In this document: piece after piece, positions 1-5,642 of the stretch
How the letters are laid out: each line of letters opens with the position of its first letter
Numbering within the stretch: the first letter of the stretch is position 1
DNA from: Peptococcaceae bacterium
GTDB taxonomy: Bacteria > Bacillota > Desulfotomaculia > Desulfotomaculales > Desulfocucumaceae
Assembly (NCBI GenBank): GCA_013336365.1
Contig: JAAXTT010000080.1
Coordinates: forward strand, 1 to 6,771
Length of the DNA stretch: 6,771 nucleotides
Reading direction: 5' to 3'
The notes under the pieces: model-generated
Databases searched by the model: none
The model's input: only the letters and a program-made list of their open reading frames with translations
Told to the model about the DNA's origin: nothing
Translations under genes and position numbers: made by a program

Positions 1-322
1 TATGGTGGAGAAGCCAAAGCCTCAAGATTCTCCCTCCCGACTTGCGGTAATGGGCAGGTACGTTATCAATCCGGGAATTTTTGAGATTTTATCAAGGACC
101 GCTCCCGGCTCCGGAGGGGAAATTCAGCTGACTGACGGGCTAAGAGAGCTTTGTCGTCAAGAGGAAATGTATGGTCTGGCGTTTTCGGGAAAAAGGTATG
201 ATGTGGGGGACAAGCTGGGTTATTTGAAGGCTAATGTGGAATATGCTCTGGATCGGGCTGATCTGGCTCAGGAATTTTCAGATTATCTTCATACTCTGAT
301 CAAGGAAATAAAGGGTGGATGA
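1..322 (+). CDS. galU: UTP-glucose-1-phosphate uridylyltransferase, C-terminal part (cut by left edge)
   Basis: This is the last 106 codons of a GalU-type nucleotidyltransferase, which makes UDP-glucose from UTP and glucose-1-phosphate for cell-envelope and polysaccharide synthesis in the cytoplasm. The fragment opens in the conserved V-E-K-P segment, whose lysine contacts the sugar phosphate, so the ATG at base 2 is an internal methionine and not the start. Further on, G-E-I-Q-L-T-D (residues 39-45 of the fragment) and G-K-R-Y-D-V-G-D-K-L-G-Y (63-74) are both GalU signatures. The protein ends K-G-G with TGA at 320-322, the usual place for the family's C-terminus. Bacterial GalU is about 290 residues, so roughly 180 residues lie outside the window. 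metK follows 183 bp downstream on the same strand but has its own promoter. Confidence 0.93.
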   Translation, partial: MVEKPKPQDSPSRLAVMGRYVINPGIFEILSRTAPGSGGEIQLTDGLRELCRQEEMYGLAFSGKRYDVGDKLGYLKANVEYALDRADLAQEFSDYLHTLIKEIKGG

Positions 323-379
323 TCTGCTTAATTTGAATTAAAGCCTTGTATTATCAAGGATTTAAGGTATTTTTCAGGT

Positions 380-408
380 TTGACAATACCCAATGTTGAT
401 GTTAAAAT
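380..408 (+). promoter_or_regulatory. Sigma-A-type promoter for metK
   Basis: A perfect -35 box TTGACA (380-385) is separated by exactly 17 bp from the -10 box TAAAAT (403-408), which also carries the extended -10 dinucleotide TG at 400-401. Transcription should begin near 415, giving metK a leader of about 90 nt. The terminator-like hairpin at 443-475 falls inside that leader. Confidence 0.75.
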
Positions 409-442
409 ATCGTAGGTTATTTTAGGTAGTCAGATTGGACTG

Positions 443-475
443 AAAAAGACCTCTAGGGGGGTCTGTTTTTCTTTT
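443..475 (+). terminator. Intrinsic terminator between galU and metK, inside the predicted metK leader
   Basis: A 7-bp stem (447-453 with 458-464, one G-U pair) closes a TAGG tetraloop and is followed by a T-rich tract, GTTTTTCTTTT (465-475). A preceding A run (443-446) can extend the stem against T466-469 around one bulged G. It may end galU transcripts, but it lies downstream of the metK promoter, so it could also attenuate metK. The metK ribosome binding site starts 16 nt after the T tract. No SAM-I, T-box or other known aptamer was recognised in the roughly 30 nt between the predicted start site and the hairpin. Confidence 0.7.
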
Positions 476-505
476 GAGAATCTAATTAATAGGGAGGGCG
501 TTATT

Positions 506-1696
506 ATGTCAAGGACATTCTTTACTTCAGAATCAGTTACTGAGGGGCATCCGGATAAAATAGCAGATCAAATCTCAGATGCCATCTTGGATGAAATAAT
601 TTCCCAGGATCCAAATGCCAGGGTTGCCTGTGAAACTCTTTGCACCACTGGGTTGGTTATGGTGTCAGGGGAGATAACCACTGACTGTTATGTGGACATT
701 CCCAAGGTGGTCAGAAAGACAGTTCGGGAGATAGGATATACCAGGGCAAAATATGGTTTCGACTGCGATACCTGTTCTGTTGTAACCTCTATAGATGAAC
801 AGTCTCCCGATATCGCCATGGGAGTTGATAATGCCCTAGAGGTAAGAGGCGGAAATCCGGGGAGGGACAACTTTGATGCTATCGGTGCCGGTGACCAGGG
901 CATGATGTTTGGCTATGCATCAAATGAAACCCCTGAGCTGATGCCTATGCCTATTGCCTTGGCTCATCGTTTGGCTCAGAAGCTGTCTGAGGTCAGGAAA
1001 AACAAGGAACTGACTTATTTAAGGCCTGACGGAAAGTCTCAGGTTACAGTTGAATACGATGGCAACAAGCCGATCAGAGTAGACACTGTTTTGATATCCA
1101 CTCAGCATGATGCCAGAGTAAGTGCTAAGGAGCTTTTCAAGGATATTGTAGAAATGGTTATCAAGCCGGTAATACCACCGGAGCTGATGGATGAAAATAC
1201 CAGGTTTATGGTTAATCCCACCGGCAGATTTGTTATCGGAGGCCCTCAGGGCGACACCGGTCTTACCGGCCGGAAGATTATTGTCGATACCTATGGAGGC
1301 ATGGCCCGTCATGGAGGAGGCGCTTTTTCCGGAAAGGACCCCACCAAGGTTGACAGGTCTGCCAGCTATGCCGCAAGATATGTGGCCAAGAATATTGTAG
1401 CCGCCGGTCTTGCTGATCGTTGTGAAATTCAGCTGGCTTATGCCATCGGGGTTGCCAAGCCGGTTTCAGTAATGGTAGAAACCTTCGCTACCGGAAAAAT
1501 CTCAGATGAATTATTGCTGGAGCTGGTCAATAAGCATTTTGATCTTCGTCCGGCAGGAATTATCAAGACCCTGGATCTTCGTCGGCCCATATATAGGCAA
1601 GTGGCAGCCTATGGTCACTTTGGCCGCACTGACATCGATCTTCCTTGGGAGAGAACCGACAAGGCAGAGATTTTAAGGAAAGAAGCAGGAATTTAA
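506..1696 (+). CDS. metK: S-adenosylmethionine synthetase (methionine adenosyltransferase)
   Basis: This is a full-length 396-residue cytosolic enzyme that makes S-adenosylmethionine from ATP and methionine, releasing phosphate and pyrophosphate. The N-terminus has the family signature S-V-T-E-G-H-P-D-K (residues 10-18) with the catalytic histidine H15 and metal-binding D17. The core G-A-G-D-Q-G-M-M-F-G-Y is at 127-137. The glycine-rich G-G-G-A-F-S-G-K-D-P-T-K-V-D-R-S is at 270-285. Length matches the usual 380-400. The start is supported by AGGGAGGG (491-498) seven bases before the ATG and by conservation from residue 4 onward. It is transcribed from its own promoter at 380-408, possibly through an attenuator, and ends at the long hairpin at 1750-1805. 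No frameshift or missing catalytic residue was seen. Confidence 0.98.
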   Translation: MSRTFFTSESVTEGHPDKIADQISDAILDEIISQDPNARVACETLCTTGLVMVSGEITTDCYVDIPKVVRKTVREIGYTRAKYGFDCDTCSVVTSIDEQSPDIAMGVDNALEVRGGNPGRDNFDAIGAGDQGMMFGYASNETPELMPMPIALAHRLAQKLSEVRKNKELTYLRPDGKSQVTVEYDGNKPIRVDTVLISTQHDARVSAKELFKDIVEMVIKPVIPPELMDENTRFMVNPTGRFVIGGPQGDTGLTGRKIIVDTYGGMARHGGGAFSGKDPTKVDRSASYAARYVAKNIVAAGLADRCEIQLAYAIGVAKPVSVMVETFATGKISDELLLELVNKHFDLRPAGIIKTLDLRRPIYRQVAAYGHFGRTDIDLPWERTDKAEILRKEAGI

Positions 1697-1749
1697 GGCT
1701 CTCCATCAAGTAAAAAATAGAACCAGACTGTGATCGACTTAAAACCTTG

Positions 1750-1805
1750 AAGTACACCCCAAAGGTTAGGTGAAAAATATCTAATTTTTGGAGGTGTACT
1801 TTTTT
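1750..1805 (+). terminator. metK intrinsic terminator with a 22-bp stem
   Basis: The arms 1750-1771 and 1779-1801 pair over 22 bp, including four G-U pairs and one bulged A (1792), around a 7-nt loop. A run of six T (1800-1805) follows. It lies 53 bp after the metK stop and is the obvious end of that transcript. The stem is longer than a typical intrinsic terminator. On the opposite strand no U tract immediately follows the hairpin, so bidirectional use is doubtful. Confidence 0.88.
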
Positions 1806-2027
1806 GTGACAAAGCTAGTTAAGCTTTTCGTGTGAAGCTTATCACGTGGTGGGGGGAGGACACTTCAGACCGAAGATCCTTTTACGAAGGGCTGAAGCCC
1901 ACACCCCCACGGCCGAAAAGATTTGCCTGGTTTTAGCCGAAAGTAATTTTACCCGCTTTTAATTGTGATTATGCTATCTTTGGGCAATGGGACTAGTTAG
2001 GTGCAGGCAGAACAAAGTTATCTGCAC
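1806..2027. other. Gene-free convergent gap with structured DNA
   Basis: No convincing open reading frame or known RNA family was recognised on either strand between the metK terminator and the end of the ferredoxin gene. The stretch holds small hairpins built on two AAGCTT sites (1821-1840), a GC-rich hairpin (1849-1910), an AT-richer linker (1915-1990), and the left arm of a perfect 14-bp inverted repeat. Its outer ends carry GCTAGTTA (1814-1821) and the inverted copy TAACTAGC (2029-2036), each flanked by CAAA. This raises the possibility of a small non-autonomous mobile element, which cannot be proved from one copy. Confidence 0.4.
1849..1910. repeat. GC-rich imperfect hairpin
   Basis: GTGGGGG (1849-1855) pairs with CCCCCAC (1904-1910). 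After an internal loop, CTTCAG (1863-1868) pairs with CTGAAG (1892-1897). Inside that, CCTT (1878-1881) pairs with AAGG (1887-1890) around TTACG. The segment is clearly richer in G and C than its AT-rich flanks. No T tract follows on either strand, so it is not an intrinsic terminator. Its role is unknown: a structured RNA, the foldable end of a mobile element, or a processing site are all possible. Confidence 0.6.
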
Positions 2028-2035
2028 CTAACTAG
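1993..2035. repeat. Perfect 14-bp inverted repeat at the 3' end of the ferredoxin gene
   Basis: CTAGTTAGGTGCAG (1993-2006) and CTGCACCTAACTAG (2022-2035) are exact reverse complements around a 15-nt loop. The right arm includes the stop codon of the - strand ferredoxin gene. On the - strand no T tract follows, so there it is at best an mRNA-stabilising hairpin. On the + strand its right arm is also the left arm of the terminator at 2024-2057, so the two structures exclude each other. Confidence 0.85.
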
Positions 2036-2057
2036 CCAAAGCTGTTGGTGCTTTTTT
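2024..2057 (+). terminator. Second + strand intrinsic terminator, overlapping the convergent ferredoxin gene
   Basis: GCACC (2024-2028) pairs with GGTGC (2047-2051), AAC (2030-2032) with GTT (2044-2046), and AGC (2034-2036) with GCT (2041-2043). Only T2029 and T2033 are bulged and the loop is CAAA. Six T follow (2052-2057). The 11-bp helix is a good + strand terminator, yet most of it lies inside the last codons of the - strand gene. It could stop metK read-through or end a small + strand RNA from the gap. Confidence 0.65.
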
Positions 2058-2711
2058 GCATTTAAAGGAAAGGGCGTTTTGGGGGCAGGTCACCACACAG
2101 GTAGAACATTTAATGCAGTCGTTACTGAGCATTATGCCTTCCGGGCTACATTCGTAGGGTTTCAGCTGCATAGGACAAGCCTTTGCACAGGCTGTGCAGC
2201 CGGTACAGCTTTGATCAACCAAAAGAGGCTGTTTATTTTTTGAAACCCAGTTGGCCACTGTTCCCATGGGACAAATATGGCACCAGGTGCTGGGATGGTA
2301 GGTTAAGGCCAGCAGAATCCCCACTACTGTTGTTATGGTCAGCAATCTGACCATTGCCAAGCCCATTTTATCTATGTTTCCCCAAGCCAGATAGAGCTGG
2401 CTACCCAGTACGGCGAAGATCAAGCCCACCATAAACGCCCGGAGCCATTTTTTACGCAGAAATGCCGGAATTTTCTTTTTGGGGCTTATTTTGCTAAAAA
2501 ATAAATCATAGAAGGCGCCCCGGGGACACATCCAATCACACCAGGCCCTGCCTCTAAAAAAAGCAATGCCTACTGCTCCCATCATGCAGCCAAAGAGAAG
2601 AAAACCCAGTACAGGATAGAACCAGCCTGCCACAGCAACCAGCGGCAGTCCGACAAAGGTAAGGAATTGATACTTTTTTCTCTTGTTTCTTAGTATTACT
2701 ATTTCAGTCAT
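2028..2711 (-). CDS. NapH/MauN-type membrane ferredoxin with two C-terminal [4Fe-4S] motifs
   Basis: This 227-residue integral membrane iron-sulfur protein probably passes electrons between the quinone pool or membrane and a cytoplasmic partner. Four hydrophobic spans are visible near residues 16-33, 34-52, 91-110 and 118-138. The second and fourth lead into C-x3-C-P (C58-C62) and C-x2-C-P (C144-C147) motifs typical of the NapH/MauN/CcoG superfamily. Two complete ferredoxin motifs follow: C169, C172, C175, C179 and C199, C202, C205, C209. The start is supported by GGAGGT (2721-2726) nine bases before the ATG. No NapG, NosR or oxidoreductase partner is next to it, so the exact role is unknown and no gene symbol is given. 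It has its own promoter at 2778-2806, overlapped by a long palindrome. The stop codon lies in a 14-bp inverted repeat. Confidence 0.88.
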   Translation of the reverse strand: MTEIVILRNKRKKYQFLTFVGLPLVAVAGWFYPVLGFLLFGCMMGAVGIAFFRGRAWCDWMCPRGAFYDLFFSKISPKKKIPAFLRKKWLRAFMVGLIFAVLGSQLYLAWGNIDKMGLAMVRLLTITTVVGILLALTYHPSTWCHICPMGTVANWVSKNKQPLLVDQSCTGCTACAKACPMQLKPYECSPEGIMLSNDCIKCSTCVVTCPQNALSFKCKKAPTALAS

Positions 2712-2741
2712 CTGTTAAATACCTCCGTGTATGCCTAGTTA

Positions 2742-2783
2742 TAGAATAGGACCGATACCCCTGGGGGTACCTGTCCTATTCTA
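2742..2783. promoter_or_regulatory. 42-bp near-perfect palindrome over the ferredoxin-gene promoter, likely operator
   Basis: TAGAATAGGAC (2742-2752) mirrors GTCCTATTCTA (2773-2783), and TACCCC (2756-2761) mirrors GGGGTA (2764-2769). Only two of 21 position pairs mismatch. The right arm contains the -10 box of the - strand promoter and the palindrome reaches past the predicted start site near 2771. No T tract follows, so it is not a terminator. Because part of one arm lies upstream of the predicted start, it would act as DNA more readily than as RNA. That fits a dimeric regulator, probably a repressor; the regulator is not identified. Confidence 0.65.
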
Positions 2784-2806
2784 GTTCTTTAGCTATAATA
2801 AGTCAA
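2778..2806 (-). promoter_or_regulatory. Sigma-A-type promoter for the NapH-like ferredoxin gene
   Basis: On the - strand a TTGACT -35 box (2801-2806) is followed after exactly 17 bp by a TAGAAT -10 box (2778-2783). The predicted start is near 2771, leaving a 5' leader of about 60 nt before the ATG. This suggests the ferredoxin gene is transcribed independently of the sensor gene upstream, after whose stop no intrinsic terminator was seen. Confidence 0.7.
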
Positions 2807-2840
2807 TACTGCAATTCTTAAATCTTCACCCTGGCCAAAC

Positions 2841-5561
2841 CTAATCAAACAGCTCCAGAAAAATCTTTACCAATTCAGGATCGAATTGACTGCCCGCACC
2901 GGTTATTAAGTTTTTAACTGCTTTTTTGTGAGACATTGCCTTACGATATGGACGATCACTGGTCATGGCATCATAGGCGTCAAGAATTGATAATACACGG
3001 CATTCAAGAGGGATGTTCTCACCCTTGTCGCCCATGGGATATCCTTCACCATTCCACCATTCATGATGCCTCAAAATCCAATCAGCAATGGGCATCAAGT
3101 CAGGAGAGGATTGGGCTATCCGGTAACCAATTTCACAATGTCGCTTCATATCATTGAATTCCTCTTCTGTGAGAGCACCTTCCTTAAACAATATCCGATC
3201 AGGAATTCCAACCTTACCGATATCATGAAACTGGGCAAAAAGCTTCATATCTGCTATTTTATGCTCCAGAAAATCCAGCCTTTTGACCATGATAACAGCG
3301 AAATCCTTTAGGCGGTCAGCATGACCCTCAGTGATAAAATCTCTTGCCTCCAAGGCTTTCATTAGGGTCTGAACAATTGCATGCTTGCCACTTTGAACAT
3401 TGTGTAGCTTTTCACTGTACATATTATTGTCGGCTTCCTTAAAGATCTCATTTACATCATTATTTTTTTTACTGGATATAGAGAAGCCTACGGAAATACT
3501 TAAGGGTATTTCCGGATTGGCAGTGTTGTATTGATCAACATTATTTTTAATTCTCATCCGGGAAAATTTTAAGGCAACAGAGTTTGTATCCTTGATAAGA
3601 ACTGCAAACTCATCTCCGCCGATTCTTGAAATAATGTCCTTGTCTCGGAAGGATTTTCTGATAATATTTGAGGCATCAAGCAATAGCTGATCACCCTTTT
3701 CATGTCCCAAGGTATCATTTACCAGCTTCAAGCCATCTATGTCACAAATGATTATTCCGAAGGAAATATCATCCTCGGTTTCCAGGTAGGACATTTGCTG
3801 TTCAAAAAAGGTTCTGTTATATACGCCGGTCAGAGGATCATGAATGCTTAAATGGGTTAATTTTTCTTCGGCAAGCTTTCTTTTGGTTATTTCGATATGG
3901 GAAAGCACTGCACCGCTTTTTCCACCTCGCAGGGGTGTGGCATTTAATAAAAACCATCTTTTTGCTACCGGGGAATGGCAGCTATATTCTATCGAGTAGT
4001 AATCCGACTCCCCATTTAATATGGAATTCAGTCCATTAAGAACTGCTTCGGCACTTTGGTCTGAATTTGCTATTGCCCTTCTGCACACATCTAAATAATT
4101 TCTTCCCATCCCAACCTTTTCAGGTGCTGTACCATTAGCCTCTGCAAATTTTTCCCAGGAATGGTTTACTGCGATAATGGTGCCGGCTCGGTCAATTACG
4201 GCTATATGGGCAAGCAATGAGCCTAATACTGCCCGGTTAAAAGCGGCACTTTCCTGAAGGTTATTTTGCATAAGATGACCTTTGGTAACATCTCTGAATA
4301 CCAAAACAACACCTAAAAGCCCACCCTCTTTATTGTTGATGGGAGCCGCATTTCTTGAGATCCAATGTTTTATGCCATTTTTAGCTATTAAGCGGACATC
4401 AAAGGAAGAGTATACAGCCTTTCCGGTTCTAATAACCGTATCCACCAAGCAGTCCTCAGGTTCATAGCTGCTTTCGTTTACGGCATTGAACACCTTATCA
4501 ACCCTTAGTCCAATAGCCTCTGAGCTGGTATAGCCTGTCAATTTTTCTGCCATTAAATTAATAATTGTAATCTGACCCTTTGTATCTGTGGCAATAACTC
4601 CATCACCAATACTGGACAGAGTAACGGAAAGCTGTTCTTTTTCTGAAGAAAGCTCTTTTTCAGTTGTTTTTTGCTTGGTTATATCCCGTATGGATTCAAT
4701 AACTCCGGTTAACTTGCCTTCAGAATCAAAAAATGGGGTTGCCTTAACCCAAAGGAAAGCACCTTTGCCTTTATTTATATGAGGAGAATATACCTCAGAA
4801 TAAAGCCCTTGTTCCTTACGACGGATATCATTATAAAAATTACTGATATCCTGGGGATCCAATAAAAAGGGGATATCAGCCAAAAGTGGCCTTGGTTTTC
4901 CATAAATTGGGACTGCGTATGTGTAGTCGCCTTTGCCAATAATCTGATCCTTGGCAACTCCGGTCATTTTTTCCAAGGCTTTATTCCAAAAAACCACCCT
5001 TTGATCCCGGTCTAAAACGAAGGTTGGGTCCGGAAGGGAGTCTATAATATAGATTAGTTGACTATTTAACTGTTCCAGTTCTTTTCCTTTTTCTTGGAGT
5101 CCGGCTATATAGTCCCTCAGTTCAGAGCAAATGCCCAATTCTACCCGATCAAAAAAATGATAGACTATTGAATAGTATTCCTGAATAACCCCGGATTCAA
5201 GACGGATAGTTTCAATGATGTCCAAATAGCTTTGTTTATAGTGCTTTAATAAGCTCAACAGTATTTCCGGGCCAATACCCTGTTGCTGATGGTAAGAGGC
5301 AAGCCGGCTGCCAATAGAGGAAAGCTCCTGTTGGCTGTGCTTATCCTTGGGATTGAGGGTTTTTAGGGTTATCTCACCTTGGAGAATCCCTATCAGCTGG
5401 GATGACAAAGTCCGAATAGATGTTTGCCCGGTCTCCTTAAGGGTGGAGGCATCTTCAACATAGCTGCAGCCTTTTGCATTAGCCAGGGTTTTTGCTAATA
5501 GCCATTCTTCATTGTCTTTTAGCAAAAGGGATATTTTATTTGTCTCTGGATTTTTAAGCAT
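2841..5561 (-). CDS. Soluble multi-PAS sensor with GGDEF and HD-GYP domains (c-di-GMP synthesis and breakdown)
   Basis: This 906-residue protein has no signal peptide or membrane span. Residues 1-160 are a helical module resembling the RsbRD N-terminal domain of stressosome proteins (moderate confidence). Three PAS domains follow at about 165-295, 310-425 and 440-560. The GGDEF domain (565-725) has an intact G-G-D-E-F at 648-652. An inhibitory R-x2-D site (R639, D642) sits the usual five residues before it, so it should make c-di-GMP with product inhibition. The HD-GYP domain (725-906) keeps H747, H779-D780, H808, H832-H833, G840-Y841-P842 and D861, so it should hydrolyse c-di-GMP. Both outputs look catalytically competent, and the PAS/N-terminal signals presumably set the balance; no ligand can be read from the sequence. 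The start has GGGAG (5568-5572) six bases upstream. The GNAT gene ends 81 bp upstream and the ferredoxin gene starts 129 bp downstream. Confidence 0.93.
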   Translation of the reverse strand: MLKNPETNKISLLLKDNEEWLLAKTLANAKGCSYVEDASTLKETGQTSIRTLSSQLIGILQGEITLKTLNPKDKHSQQELSSIGSRLASYHQQQGIGPEILLSLLKHYKQSYLDIIETIRLESGVIQEYYSIVYHFFDRVELGICSELRDYIAGLQEKGKELEQLNSQLIYIIDSLPDPTFVLDRDQRVVFWNKALEKMTGVAKDQIIGKGDYTYAVPIYGKPRPLLADIPFLLDPQDISNFYNDIRRKEQGLYSEVYSPHINKGKGAFLWVKATPFFDSEGKLTGVIESIRDITKQKTTEKELSSEKEQLSVTLSSIGDGVIATDTKGQITIINLMAEKLTGYTSSEAIGLRVDKVFNAVNESSYEPEDCLVDTVIRTGKAVYSSFDVRLIAKNGIKHWISRNAAPINNKEGGLLGVVLVFRDVTKGHLMQNNLQESAAFNRAVLGSLLAHIAVIDRAGTIIAVNHSWEKFAEANGTAPEKVGMGRNYLDVCRRAIANSDQSAEAVLNGLNSILNGESDYYSIEYSCHSPVAKRWFLLNATPLRGGKSGAVLSHIEITKRKLAEEKLTHLSIHDPLTGVYNRTFFEQQMSYLETEDDISFGIIICDIDGLKLVNDTLGHEKGDQLLLDASNIIRKSFRDKDIISRIGGDEFAVLIKDTNSVALKFSRMRIKNNVDQYNTANPEIPLSISVGFSISSKKNNDVNEIFKEADNNMYSEKLHNVQSGKHAIVQTLMKALEARDFITEGHADRLKDFAVIMVKRLDFLEHKIADMKLFAQFHDIGKVGIPDRILFKEGALTEEEFNDMKRHCEIGYRIAQSSPDLMPIADWILRHHEWWNGEGYPMGDKGENIPLECRVLSILDAYDAMTSDRPYRKAMSHKKAVKNLITGAGSQFDPELVKIFLELFD

Positions 5562-5570
5562 GGATATCTC

Positions 5571-5627
5571 CCAAATATAATGATACTTCTTGACCAGTCT
5601 ATTCTAGTACTAATTTACATTATTTGG
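5571..5627. repeat. Imperfect inverted repeat flanking the sensor-gene promoter region
   Basis: CCAAATATAATG (5571-5582) and CATTATTTGG (5618-5627) are inverted copies apart from one extra TA. The arm nearer the gene touches the ribosome binding site of the sensor gene, and the shared motif at 5599-5608 sits between the arms. In a transcript reading through from the GNAT gene the arms could pair and partly cover the ribosome binding site. A transcript starting within the repeat would lack one arm. AT-rich arms make chance a real alternative. Confidence 0.4.
5599..5608 (-). promoter_or_regulatory. Promoter-region motif shared with the ferredoxin gene
   Basis: The - strand sequence ACTAGAATAG is identical to that covering the -10 box and palindrome arm before the ferredoxin gene (2776-2785). 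It includes a TAGAAT -10-like box (5601-5606), with a poor -35 match, TTCCAA, 17 bp upstream (5624-5629). A good -10 with a weak -35 would fit an activated promoter. The second palindrome arm is not clearly present here. Confidence 0.45.
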
Positions 5628-5642
5628 AAGTGATATTTATAT

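Noticed and set aside
326..360. Two weak AT-rich hairpins just after galU (GCTTAATT/AATTAAAGC and CCTTG/CAAGG)
   Set aside because: The stems are short or bulged and no clean T tract follows; the hairpin at 443-475 is a much better terminator.
415..505. SAM-I, SAM-III or T-box riboswitch in the metK leader
   Set aside because: None of the conserved core sequences is present, and only about 30 nt lie between the predicted start and the hairpin.
1806..1835. Mini reading frame starting GTG 1806 after GGAGG at 1790-1794
   Set aside because: Only nine codons; the apparent ribosome binding site is part of the metK terminator stem.
2001..2243. 80-codon + strand reading frame
   Set aside because: It is antisense to the ferredoxin gene, whose cysteine motifs are unmistakable; no ribosome binding site or family resemblance was seen.
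2742..2783. Palindrome as terminator of the sensor gene
   Set aside because: No T tract follows on the - strand, and the element overlaps a good -10 box, which favours an operator.
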